Made by a program: the position numbers and the translations under genes. Shown here one piece after another: positions 1 to 11,753 of a stretch of DNA of 64,000 bases; position 1 is the first letter of the stretch, and the number at the start of each line of letters is the position of its first letter. The notes under the pieces are model-generated. The model did not search any database and was not told where the DNA came from. It was given only the letters and a program-made list of their open reading frames with translations. This DNA comes from Adiantum capillus-veneris (taxonomy: Eukaryota > Streptophyta > Polypodiopsida > Polypodiales > Pteridaceae), in assembly GCA_014529385.2 (NCBI GenBank), contig CM043950.1, positions 154,184,445-154,248,444 of the forward strand, written 5' to 3'.

Positions 1-488
1 TGCCTAGAGCTTGCTCAACAGGATCGAGCCTTCAACTTTTGTAGGTTATGGCGTGCCCTTCTTGGAGCAAAACAGCTCCAAGCCAATCACCACAAGTGTC
101 ACATCGGACCTCAAATGGATTTGAGAGATCCGGCAATGTAAGCACAAGTTGAGAGATACGCTTTTCTTTAAGCTTTTCGAAAGCATTGTTCTTATTTGCA
201 GACAATGTATACCTTGCGTTTTTCTTTGTTAGGTCATGTAATGGTCCCACGATTTGTGAGAACTTTTCTATGAACGTCTATAGTATGCACACATACCTAT
301 AAAACTTCTTAGTTCATGTAGATTCCTTGGATTAGGCCATCCTTTTATTACCACTACTTTGATGGATCCATTTGGATGCCATCTTGAGAGATAATGTGAC
401 CTAAATACTAAATCTCTTGCAAGAAAAACTCACTTTTCTTTCGATTAATATAAATTTTATTCTCTCGTAAGACTTGAAATATTACATG
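1..488 (-). pseudogene. Chromovirus pol fragment (reverse transcriptase end and RNase H)
   Basis: Minus-strand Ty3/gypsy pol debris. The open stretch at 32-250 encodes the RT-RNase H connection and the start of RNase H, including 'VRCDTCGDWLGAVLL' (RNase H-like Asp strand). About 490 bases match 3132-3612 closely, so this is a second copy of the same part of the same family. Homology stops near 488, where plus-strand chromovirus sequence begins. It runs off the window's left edge. Fragmentary and not functional. Confidence 0.8.
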
Positions 489-704
489 GAGATGTCACTC
501 TACTATGGAAGATTAATAGGACTAATGTGCAGACATGCTTGTGGCAGCTTAGGCTCTCAAGCGCCAATGGACTAGTCATCCATTTTGGAACGATGTCGTA
601 GGGTGACATACGGATCCTCTACCCGTTAGAAAAAGGACTAACGAATATTCTTTATCGTCTCTACCCCATAGTCGAGGACGACTATAATTTCAAGACAGAG
701 GTAA
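489..704 (+). mobile_element. Chromovirus 3' untranslated stretch leading into the 3' LTR
   Basis: This stretch matches 14863-14876 plus 17571-17766 of the full-length chromovirus, the region between the chromodomain and the 3' LTR. It lacks the TR-GAG insert found there, so it shows the empty site. It ends in a purine-rich tract (AAGACAGAGGTAA) that is the likely polypurine tract beside the LTR. Confidence 0.75.
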
Positions 705-2297
705 TGTCATAAAAACTAATATCTATTTCTCCTAAATGATTTTCTCATGTTAAAATGATAATTTAATATGGGGAAGTGCCAGGGGAGAAAAAGCTAAAAT
801 ATTCGTTAAGCTGCAGACCGGCCACAGTAGGGATCCAAAGAATGGAAAATAGGGATCCAAAGGGGGGCCATATGCAAAAGCGAAATGTGCAACAATGGGC
901 TTAAAAGACCGTAAGGTTCAACCCATTAAGACTTCCAAAATGCTAAGGTTCTAAAATTCAAAGGTTGTGTCCAAAGGTCAAACATTAGGGAAATTGGATG
1001 CTTTGTATGTGTCCCAAAAGTATTGATGCATCCCTATATAGGAGGGGGCGAGCCCTAGTTGTAGGAGATGAGAGATAAACTCACACACACACACACAAGC
1101 TCCCTTCACACAAAGGGAATGAGGGACACTTGTCAGCTCCCTAGCCCTGATGCCCACAAGGTGTACTCAAATCCTATTGGATGACCTTGAAGGTGGACCA
1201 ATGAGAATTAGGCTAGAGTAAATCTAGTTCAATCAATTTAGAAACACTTAATAAAAGAACCAATAAGAATTAATCTCTCTAGAAGACTACTGGACAGTCT
1301 CCCAAGGGGTCCAATGAGCATTCAACAGCCCAATAGCTTGCCTGATTCCTATTGGCCAGGAGGCAAAGGGTCCAATGAGAGTTTGGTTGCATTTATTAAT
1401 TACCTAAAACTCTGAAAAAAGGGGAAAGGGGGACACATGTCAGAAGGCTATCACTTATGCTGCTTAATTTCCATTGGCTGAGGCTGGGGAGGTCCAATAG
1501 GATGTGAGCATGAGAAAATAGCAAGAGGGGTCGACCAAGAGAGAGAGGGGGCTGATTTTCCAAAGACATTATTGACTTACACACTCGCACAATCTATGTG
1601 TGAAGCAAGAAGACTCTCTCTCTCTCTCTCTCCTTCTCAAGCTTTAATGGAAAGCTTACCACCTACTCCAAGCTTGTGAGAAGGGAGGCCTACACCAACA
1701 ACTCTTGGCTTTGTGATGCAAATCCAACATGGAGCCAAGCTTCAATGCATGCTCATCTCCTCTACCATGCTAATTACTAAGCTAAGATATGCTAATAAGA
1801 GTGATTATGTGAGGAGATGTATATCTTTCTCGTAAGAATACTCCTTCTTCCTCTCAATCTACTCTCATACCCCGCTAGCTCTCACCATCTTCGAAGGTGT
1901 GTGAGGTCTTGGGTCTGAGACCATGAGGAAATTGATGTTGTGTTTAATAAGTGTTGTGTTGCTTGAAGTTTCCATCTTCATAGCACTAGCTAGTATTGAA
2001 GGAACACAAAGAATTGTATTGTAAAATGTCTCTCTTGATGCGAGAAACCATAGTACAAAGCCTTTTGGAGGGGGGACCGCGGCTCCATGCAAATCCGGTC
2101 CTCAACTGTTGTCAATTGCTTAATTTCTCTCTCTTTTGAAATATTGTTCATGCTATCTAACTAGGTGTTATGCTTTTTGTTGCTCTCTCCACCCAAGCAC
2201 TCTTGTTATTCTCATTAGGAATCTATTCTAATGAAATGCTCACCATGTTTATGCTATTTTCCGCTACACACAAGTTACTAGGCCATTAAATGTTACA
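705..2297 (+). repeat. Chromovirus LTR (3' LTR of a truncated element)
   Basis: About 1.59 kb starting TGTCATAA and ending TGTTACA. It is homologous along its length to the LTRs at 7883-9404, 17767-19362 and 20401-21916. It holds an AC repeat (about 1081-1096), a CT repeat (about 1615-1632), many CCAAT/ATTGG motifs between about 1190 and 1510, and a TATA-like CTATATAGG near 1034 that is TACATGGG in the two LTRs of the full-length element. The matching 5' half of this element is absent. Confidence 0.85.
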
Positions 2298-2814
2298 CTA
2301 TGTTAATCTATCATGAGTGATTATGTAAGGAGACATACTTCTTTCTCGTAAGAATACTCCTTCTTCCTCTCGATATACTCTCATACCCCGATAGCTCTCA
2401 CCATCTTCCAAGGTGTGCGACATCTTGGGTCTGAGACCGTGAAGGAATTGATGTTGTGTTTTATAAGTGTGAGCTTGTTGCTTGAAGATTCCATCTTCAT
2501 TCCACCAGCAAGTTATTGAAAGAACACAAAGTATTGTCTTGTAAAATGTTTCCCTTGATGAGGAAAACCTATAATACAAAGCCTTTTGGAGGTACCGGCT
2601 CCATATAAATCGGGTCCTCAACTGTTATCAATAGCTTAATTTCTCTCTCTTTTTGAAGTATTGTTCATGCCTATCTAACTAGGTGTTATGCTTTTGTTGC
2701 TCTCTCCATCCAAGCACTCTTGCTATTCTCATTAGGAATCTATTCTAATGAAATGCTCACTATGTCTATGTTATTTTCCGCTACACACAAGTTACTAGAC
2801 CATTAAATGTTACA
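2298..2814 (+). repeat. Truncated chromovirus LTR fused to the preceding LTR
   Basis: The last roughly 515 bases of the same LTR type occur again immediately after the complete LTR, ending CATTAAATGTTACA. Instead of a primer-binding site it is followed by minus-strand pol. This tandem full-plus-partial arrangement suggests deletion between two neighbouring elements or unequal recombination. Confidence 0.8.
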
Positions 2815-4703
2815 TCTCTAAAATCGGGATCAAAAGCGTGCTCATCTTCATAGAAGATAGATCATTGTGAGTGGCTATGGAAACCGCATTCACTCTTGGC
2901 CATCTTGAGAGTGCATCGGCTACTTGATTATGCTTGCTAGCAATGTGAGCAATATGAAAATGAAATTGCGAAAATAAATTTTCCCACCTCATTTGTTTTT
3001 CGGAGAGCTTGGTCTGCATCATCAAGTACATAAGGCTTTGGTGATCAGTCCGCACAATGAAAGGAGTCGCCAATTAATAGAGATTCCACGAGTCTAAGGC
3101 ATGTAGAAATGCGAGGAGTTCCTTTTCATATATGCCTAGAGCTTGCTCAACAGGATCGAGCCTTCAACTTTCGTAGGCTATGGCATGCCCTTCTTGGAGC
3201 AAAACAGCTCCAATGCAATCACTACAAGCGTCACATCGGACCTCAAATGGCTTTGAGAGATCCGACAGTGTAAGCACAAGTTGAGAGATACGCTTTTCTT
3301 TAAGATTTTCGAAAGCATTGTTCTTATTTGCAGACCATGTATACCTAGCGTTTTTCTTTGTAAGGTCATGTAATGGTTCTGCGATTTGTGAGAACTTTTC
3401 TATGAACCGTCTATAGTATGCACACATACCTGTAAAGCTTCTTAGTTCATGTAGATTCCTTGGATGAGGCCATCCTTTTATTACCTCTGCTTTGATGGAT
3501 TGGCATTTGGATGCCATCTTGAGAGATAATGTGACCTAAATACTAAATTTCTTGTAAGAAAAACTCACTTTTCTTTCGATTAATATAAAGTTTATTCTCT
3601 CGTAAGACTTGAAATATTACCTGGAGATGTTGCTTGTGTTCATCTAGTGAATTAGAGTAGATAATTATATCATCAAAGAACACTCTAGTAAAGGTTCGGT
3701 GAGGCCTGAATAGCATCTTCATCAAGCGGTTAAATGTGGCTAGTTCATTGCTCAAGCCAAAAGGCACGACAATGTATTCGTAAAGACCAAACATAGTGCG
3801 AAATGTAGTCTTTACAATGTCTTGATCAACTATCCTTATTTGCTGGTAGCCACTTTTTAGGTCAATCCTACTAAAGTAGGTTGACCCTTATAGCTTATCA
3901 AATACGTCTTCTACCCGTGGAATGGGAAACCTATTCGTGATAGTGATCCTATTTAGTGCTCTATAATCGACACACATATGATATGTGCCGTCTTTCTTTT
4001 GCACTAATAACACGGGTGAAGAAAATGGAGGTGAGCTATGCCTAACCATGCCCTTCTGAACAAAATCATGCACTTGCCGCGTAATCTTTTCTTGTTGAGC
4101 TTGAGAAACTCTATAAGGAGGTTTATTAGGCGATGAACTTCCTGGAAGAAGTTCAATTGCATGGTCATCATTGCCTCGTTTAGGAGGTAGTTCACAAGGG
4201 ATATCGCCAATAAAATCATCTTGAAATCCCTTGAGAAAATTGGATAACTCTAATTCCTTGTGATTGTTTATATTTTCTTTTGCTAAAGCATTGTGTTCAT
4301 TTTGAGAATTTTTAACAAAAAATCATGTACACTGAAATAGAGCTCTTTATTGACTTATTGAAAGCTTGCGTATGTACAATGGGTATGGTGTTAACCAACT
4401 CTTTGGCATCTATGTACATATCTTTTTCCCTGAACCTAAAGTAGAGTTGCCTTTCAGGGAATTTAACATTGGCAGCCATGCGATCAAACCATGATGCCCC
4501 TAAGATTACATACTCGTGCTTGAGAGGAGAGATAAATAAGTCCGCCTTGTCCACATAACTTTGGACATGGAGCCTCAGTTTCCCAATTAAGGGAGTGACT
4601 GAGGCTTCTTGCCCCTTGAAAGCACCATCGGCGGGTAGGACATCTCCCATCTCATAGGCTTGGATGCCTAGCTTGGTGGCCAACTCTATGGATATGAATG
4701 AGA
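2815..4703 (-). pseudogene. Chromovirus pol remnant: protease, reverse transcriptase, RNase H
   Basis: Reading leftward from 4703 the order is retropepsin region (4312-4703, '...LIGKLRLHVQSYV...'), RT fingers and palm (3888-4073, 'YHMCVDYRALNR'; 3543-3794, 'FFDDIIIYS' with the FDD catalytic pair), RT connection/RNase H (3164-3517) and RNase H end (2815-3073, 'SKHNQVADALSRWP'). Several frameshifts and stops separate the pieces. The protease loses its catalytic Asp segment at the right junction near 4703, where unrelated foldback sequence begins. A dead copy of the family that is complete at 7883-19362. Confidence 0.85.
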
Positions 4704-5268
4704 AGGCACCAAATAATATCTCGATCAAGAGAAATTAATTGGCGCCGCCAAATAAAAAAGGATTATGAGAGGAGAAGCCACTAAATAATATATTTCAGTC
4801 GAGAGATGTTAATTGGCACCTTCTCTCAGTTACCATAATTCCAATCTACACAACATCGATCTCATTGCTAGTAAAAATAAAACGACAGTACTGTAATTAA
4901 CCATTACATGCCAGCTAACTCGATTGTAATGCTAATCACATACAATGGGAGGGTACTCAAACCCGTAACAATAGCGCCAATTGGGTCTTTGCCTCGATGG
5001 CAAGCTGTGTTCATGGCGTTGTAGGTAGTGCAGAGTGTCTTAATACTGAGCTACGCAAGGCCTCTAGCAGACGACATTTCATTCAACTACGGAGCGGCGT
5101 GCACATAATCTGGTAGTCACACCCTCGCTACCTCCAACCGGCGATGGTCGTTGACTCAGTAACCCTCGCATGACCATGAAATGTTTTCATAGTCAACTTT
5201 TTAATTAAAAAGTATCTTAGTAGTAGGCACAATTATCTAGAACGGATAACCTTGCTCGTGTGACCATG
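4704..5268. repeat. Partial copy (A) of the eIF1-upstream duplicon with inverted foldback core
   Basis: Positions 4821-5268 match 6950-7370 and 26036-26460, the region upstream of the two eIF1 copies. Positions 4704-4820 match the core of the 202-bp foldback seen at 6746 and 25835 but in inverted orientation relative to the retained right arm, and the left arm is missing. It is bounded on both sides by chromovirus pol (minus to the left, plus to the right). No gene was seen. Confidence 0.75.
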
Positions 5269-5954
5269 CCTATGAAAGTTGAAGGCTCGACCCTGTTGAG
5301 CAAGCTCTAGGAATATATGAAAAGGAAATCCTCGCAATTCTACATGCCTTAGACTCGTGGAAGCACTATTTATTGGGGACTCCTTTCATTCTGCGGACGG
5401 ATCACCAAAGACTTAAGTACTTCATGACGAAGACCAAGCTCTCCGATAAACAAATGAGGTGGGAAAATTTCCTTTCGCAATTTCATTTTCATATTGCTCA
5501 CATTGTTGGCAAGCATAATCCGGTAGCCGGTGCACTCTCAAGATGGCTGAGAGTGAATGTGGTTTCCATAGCAACTCACAATGATCTATCTTCTGTGATA
5601 GATGAGTACGCTAATGATCCCGATTTTAGAGATGTGATTTCAGCCCTTGCACTAGGGAAGAAAGAGGAACCATTTACTTTACAAGATGGTTATCTTCTCT
5701 ATGGCAATAGACTATGCATTACTAACTCACTACGTGACAAAGTAATGTATGAATCTCATGCTCCTGCTTATGCAGGGTGTAGAGTGATTCAGTCTACCCT
5801 AAAAGAAATTGAAACATATTTCTATTGGCCTGTCATGAAAGCAAACATACAAGAGTATGTTTCTAAATGTGTGGTATGCCAAAAGACGAAGTTTGATAGA
5901 GGGAAGCAACTTGGATTGCTTCGACCTTTGCCAATCTCTAATTCACCATGGTAG
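5269..5954 (+). pseudogene. Chromovirus RNase H end and integrase zinc-finger fragment
   Basis: An open frame at 5373-5954 reads through the RNase H C-terminus ('HNPVAGALSRWLR') into the integrase N-terminal HHCC zinc finger, with His residues before 'YFYWPVMKANIQEYV' and the Cys pair in 'SKCVVCQK'. It stops just before the catalytic core, where a copia LTR-derived sequence begins. It is duplicated at about 24365-25045. The intact Cys pair contrasts with the full-length element, which has lost it. Confidence 0.8.
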
Positions 5955-5969
5955 TGATTTGTGTGGTAG

Positions 5970-6193
5970 TGATTACGGTATATGTGGTAGTGATTTGTGT
6001 GAACACACTTAGGACGGTTGGGACATTTTTTCCACTACGAGGCTTTTTCCCTCGTGCATTGTATATATGCCCATCACTCTAGGGCTAACTTATCTTTCCA
6101 TTGTGCACTAAGCAATATGCTCTCTGTTGTGAGCCTTGAGCTTCTTCATCTTCTCCAAGCTGTGTGTGTTTCCTTGCAACCCTATTTCCAACA
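5970..6193 (+). repeat. Copia solo LTR, older relative of the 53791/57932 LTRs
   Basis: About 224 bases aligning end to end with the reverse complement of the 227-bp copia LTR at 53791-54017 (shared: GTGTGAACACACT, GTGCATTGTATATA, GCCCATCACTCTAGGGCTAAC, CTTCTCCAAGCTGTGTGTGTTTC, TTCCAACA end). No internal copia sequence adjoins it, so it is a solo LTR. It is diverged from the intact copy and is repeated at 25065-25288 in the same context, so it predates the duplication. Confidence 0.8.
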
Positions 6194-7399
6194 TAGAAGC
6201 TGAGAGATACAGAGAGAGTGTGAGAGAGAAGATTGCGGCTATGACTACCTAAAAATGGCGGTTAATCTATAGTTGTGACGGTTGCGTGCTTGTTCTCTCG
6301 GTTTGTGATTTATCACCTATCTGAAACCCTGGCAAAAAAGAGAAAATGTCCTGCTTTATGAGGATTTAGGCATAATCTTGCTAAAGCTGGCAGACATAGC
6401 GTAACCACAAATTACTCGTTTGAAATTAACGTGGTGGTCACACGAGGTGTTGTTATCAGTAAGATGGTCAAGTTTTTTAGCCTCCTTCGTGGTCACACAA
6501 GTATAAAAGAGCCAGCTTAGTCCTACTATGCATATCCTTTCCCAACTAGGCCAAAATTGGCATAGTTGCAAAAGGCTACATGCAGTTCCTTTAATGCACA
6601 AGCTGCACATATGCTTTTGTGGTTGTTACAAGTTTGGGCACCCTCATGTTGTATGTGGTTAGCATTACTTGGATAGTTGCCATGTAATCGTTATTCATGG
6701 TGCTCTCTTTTTATTTTTACTAACATTGAGATTGATGTTTTGAAGATTGGAATCATGGGAACTGAGGAGAACACGCCAATTAATATCTCTAGACTGAAAG
6801 ATATTATTTGGCGCCTTTTCCTCTAAGCAACCTTTTTTATTTGGTGGCGCCAATTAATATCTCTCAATCGAAAGATATTATTGAGTGCCTTCCCCTCTGG
6901 AAATCCTTTTTTTTGGGTTACTTCTCCTCAGTTCCCATAATTCCAATATACACAACATAAATCTCATTTGTAGTAAAAATAAAAAGATAGCACCGTAATT
7001 AACCATTACATGCTAGCTAACTCGATTGTAATGCTAATCACATACAATGGGAGGGTGCCCAAACCCGTAACAATAGCGCCAACTGGGTATGTGTCTCGAT
7101 GGTAGGCTGTGTTCATGGCGTTGCAGGTAGTGCAGAGTGTCTTAATACTCACTATGCAAGGCCTCCGGTAGACGGCATTTCGTTCAACTTGCGGAGCTGC
7201 GTGCACATAATCCGGTAGTCACACCCTCGCTACCTCCAGCTAGGGATGGTCGTCGAGCAATAACCCTCGCAAGACCATGATATGCTTATGTAGTCATCTT
7301 TTTAAGTAAAAAGTATCTTATTAGGCACAATTTACGGATAACCGTGCCTGGTGTGACCATGCCCTAATATGGTTGAGTTTTAAGTAAAGATCTAGAATC
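6194..7399. repeat. Duplicon copy B: non-coding DNA upstream of eIF1 copy 1
   Basis: Matches 25289-26510 nearly throughout, including the foldback and the stretch that precedes the eIF1 promoter. Small open stretches here are not alike in protein terms between the two copies and are not called. Apart from the foldback nothing recognisable was seen. Confidence 0.7.
6746..6947. mobile_element. 202-bp MITE-like foldback, copy B
   Basis: Terminal inverted repeats of 26 bp (6746-6771 and 6922-6947) match with one mismatch (ATTGGAATCATGGGAACTGAGG and complement). Inside are two tandem minor hairpins of the form GCGCCAATTAATATCTCT...AGATATTATTTGGCGCC. The size equals that of copy C at 25835-26036. 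No coding capacity. A target-site duplication could not be identified. The family is not recognised. Confidence 0.65.
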
Positions 7400-7667
7400 T
7401 AGATTCTAGATGCTTCCCTCCAGCTTGTCAACAGTGAAGTTGATGGATGTTGCCCCGTCACGAGCCACGAATGGGCTTCATCCATTAGTTTCTCTACACG
7501 TGGAGGGAGAGGACGAAAACGTCAAAGGAGGTGGGGGCAAAGCAGTGAGTAGAAGAGGGCGGTCCACACACCTCTTCTCTTTAAATAAACTGCAGCTGCT
7601 CTTCCTTCAAATCCATTGATCTACCCATCGCGTTCTTCTACCCATCCCATTCCCTCTCTCCATCTTC
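7400..7667 (+). promoter_or_regulatory. Promoter region of eIF1 copy 1 (degraded)
   Basis: Equivalent to 26490-26758 of the intact gene. The site II-like ATGGGCTTC is kept (about 7470), the ACGTGGAGGGAGAGGACG stretch is kept but the CACGTG core has changed to CACACGTGG, and the TATA-like element reads TTTAAATAAA. It is followed by a pyrimidine-rich leader into the ATG at 7668. Confidence 0.5.
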
Positions 7668-7704
7668 ATGTCTTAAGCCGAAATTCATCTTCCTTCTGCT
7701 TTCG
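7668..7704 (+). pseudogene. eIF1 pseudogene copy 1, exon 1
   Basis: Exon 1 equivalent to 26759-26795, with ATG at 7668 and an intact splice donor (TTTCG|GTAAGC at 7704/7705). The third codon is TAA where the intact gene has GAA, so translation would end after two residues. The matching exon 2 lies at 19492-19805, separated by a GA array and an 11.5-kb chromovirus. Because of the nonsense codon, the insertion and the lost 3' flank, this copy is called a pseudogene. Confidence 0.85.
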
Positions 7705-7746
7705 GTAAGCAAAGCGCGTATATGTGGTTGCGTCTCTGTGCACTCA

Positions 7747-9404
<1,658 letters not shown>

Positions 9405-9418
9405 TTGGTATCAGAGCT
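9405..9418 (+). promoter_or_regulatory. Primer-binding site, initiator tRNA-Met
   Basis: TTGGTATCAGAGCT directly follows the LTR. TGGTATCAGAGC complements the 3' end of plant initiator tRNA-Met, the usual primer for copia and many chromoviruses. Confidence 0.9.
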
Positions 9419-9821
9419 CAAGGTTTCTCTTTTCTTGCTCAAGAAGGGAGGTCCTCAAGCTAGCTACAAATGGTTGGTATTATTAATTGCCTGTGAGTAA
9501 GTAGAATAAGGATTTTTCAGCTTTGCAGTGCGCCTGCCTTTTTGCAGTTAACGGGGCATCACCGTCGAGAGCTATGGTCTTAATAGTGGAGTCCTACGGG
9601 GCTTGCCTACGGCTTAACCACTATTGAGCTATTAGAAGCTTGACAGGAGCCGGTTCTGTTTTGGTGTCGAAAGACCCTCTCTTTTATTTCTTGCAATTAA
9701 TGGTATTTGAGCCGCGGGTATAGTAGGTTGAGTGCTTTTTCTAAAGGGGTAAAGAGGAGTAGCAACTAGGGCTTGAAGTGCCAAAGTACACCTAAAAAGT
9801 TTACACCTAAAAGTTGTTAGA

Positions 9822-11348
9822 ATGGCTGACAATAGTAAAGAGAGTGAAATTAATGTTGATAACTTTGATTTTGCTCATGAGCAAGCTACTAATGATGCTT
9901 CAATTCTTGTTAACTATCTTGTTACTAGGCTTCAACAAGCCATGGGCAATCCATCTCTCCAAAGTGAAGTGCAACGGCAGCTTCATGCTCACGGGATTCT
10001 CCAAGCTCATCACCATGACGAGAGAACACCTAGGAAGCCTCCTTGTGAGACTACCAAAAGAGGTCTCTCTCCGATTCGGGAAGAAGAAGAGAATCCATAT
10101 GAAGGGCTCAAGAATTTACTTCTTGACGATGCATCTCCTTCCCAAAGGAGAACTCAAGAGCCTCCACCGAAGGAACGAGAAAGAAGCGAGTCTCCCGCCA
10201 CCTCGGCGGAGATGGCTCCACGAAGACGGCGGGCTAAACGCTCTCCATCACCACCAAAGCGGAGAAGACCATCGTATTCTTCTCCTCACCACAATTCGAA
10301 GAGGGATGATAAAAAGCAAGAGAAGAAAAAAGCGAGAAAGAGGACACCCTCTTCTCCATCTTCTTCATCCTCTTCCTCTTATGAAAGCTATGGTGAAGAT
10401 GACAAAGATCAGGACAAGAAAAAGGCGAGAAAGAGGTCACCCTCTTCTCCACCTTCTTGAAATTCTTCACCTTCTGAAGAAAGTGATGGTGCAACTTTTG
10501 AACCATAAAAAAGAAGAGGCCATAGGAAATCCTATGCCGCATGGAAGAGGTCGTCCAAGCTGAAGAAATTCAAAGAGGGAGGGAAGAGCATCTCTTTCCT
10601 TACCTATGATGGTACCTTTGGTGCCACGGACAAAGTCTTGGCCTTTATCCAGCAATTCGATGCGGCGTTTGGAGATGAGGGCTTCACGGAATCCTCTAAG
10701 CTACGCCATGTAGCTATGCACTTTCAAAAGTCCGCCAGACAATGGTGGTCTAGCCTACGAGCCAACGGTGAAGCTCCACGAACATGGAAAGCTTTAAGAG
10801 CTTCCATTATGAAGCAGTTTTTGGCCACCGATGCCAAAGACAAAGTACTCACCGAATGGCGAAGCTTAAAGCTCTCTCCCAATGAATCCATCCACAAATA
10901 TGTAGACAAGTTTTGGGACCTACAACTCAAAGCCACTGTCTTCAAACAGTTGGATTCTGGAGAGCAAAAGCAACAATTTTGTGCGGGCTTAACCAAAGAA
11001 ATGGCGGAGTATGTCAACTCCCAAAGACCACGTACCATATCGGCGGTAATACACCACACTATGGTGGCCTCTCGAATCAATTTCCAAACGGGGGCAAAAA
11101 GAAATAATTAGCCCCCGGAAAACAAGGGTTCCAATGAGCCTAAGGGGAAGGACAATGTCCAAAAGTCTCCTAAGGGCAACTCCAACAAAGCTAAAGAGAA
11201 GGGAGTTTACAAAGGTAAGAATAAACTCTCTCTTGAAGAGCTTGAGCGTTGTCGTAAGGATAACCGATGTTTCAAGTGCGGCGAACAAGGGCATGCGTAC
11301 CGCGCTTGTCCCCAAAAGAACAACCGCCAAGATCCTCCTAGAGCTTCC
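9822..11348 (+). pseudogene. Chromovirus gag with SR-like N-terminal region, capsid and zinc knuckle
   Basis: One frame runs from ATG 9822, broken by stops at about 10458 (TGA), 10506 (TAA) and 11109 (TAG). Residues 1-120 are polar. About 120-212 form an Arg/Ser/Lys-rich stretch ('KRSPSPPKRRRPSYSS', 'KKKARKRTPSSPSSSSSSS' with a second 'KKKARKRSPSS') resembling SR-protein RS domains. The retrotransposon gag (capsid) domain follows at 10638-11108 ('ARQWWSSLRANG', 'FLATDAKDKVLTEWRSLK'). A CCHC knuckle 'CFKCGEQGHAYRAC' lies at 11268-11309. The protein packages element RNA. Start chosen because it follows the leader and matches the second copy at 22316. Confidence 0.8.
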
Positions 11349-11753
11349 TTGGTTGAAATCCAAGAGGAGGAAATTCACCAAACTCATCACAAAGGATCTC
11401 CTCTATGCCATGCTTGGGGAAAGGTAAGAGAACATGATGCTTTTATTCTCTTTGACCCTGGTTCTACTCACAATTTTATATCTATGGAGTTAGCCACCAA
11501 GCCAGGCATACAATCCTACGAGATGGGAGATGTCCTAACCACAGACAGTGCCTTCAAGGGGCAAGAAGCTTCAGCCACTCCCTTAATCGGGAAATTGAGG
11601 CTTCATGTCCAAGGCTATGTGTACAAAGAGGACTTCTTTATCTCTCCTCTCAAGCATGAGGATGTAATCCTAGGCGCACCATGGTTTGACCGCCTGGCTG
11701 CCGATGTTAAATTTCCTGAAAGGAGAATCTCCTTTAAGCTAAGGAATGGGTAG
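11349..11753 (+). pseudogene. Chromovirus retropepsin (protease) region
   Basis: In the same frame as gag. The catalytic motif reads 'FILFDPGSTHNFIS' (Asp-Pro-Gly-Ser); a second element at 22935 has the same DPGS, so it is ancestral in this family. Downstream 'DVILGAPWFDRLAADVKF' is the second conserved protease block. The frame ends at 11753, where about 40 bases present in the copy at 23225-23270 are missing, throwing RT out of frame. Aspartic protease that would cut the polyprotein. Confidence 0.8.

Noticed and set aside
10234-10542. Antisense 102-codon frame opposite gag
   Set aside because: Shadow of the biased Ser/Arg/Lys codons of the gag RS-like region.
11440-11480. DPGS instead of DSG/DTG at the chromovirus protease active site, considered as a novel inactivating change
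   Set aside because: The same motif occurs in the second copy at 22935, and DPGS variants are known in plant Ty3/gypsy proteases, so it is a family trait rather than a discovery.
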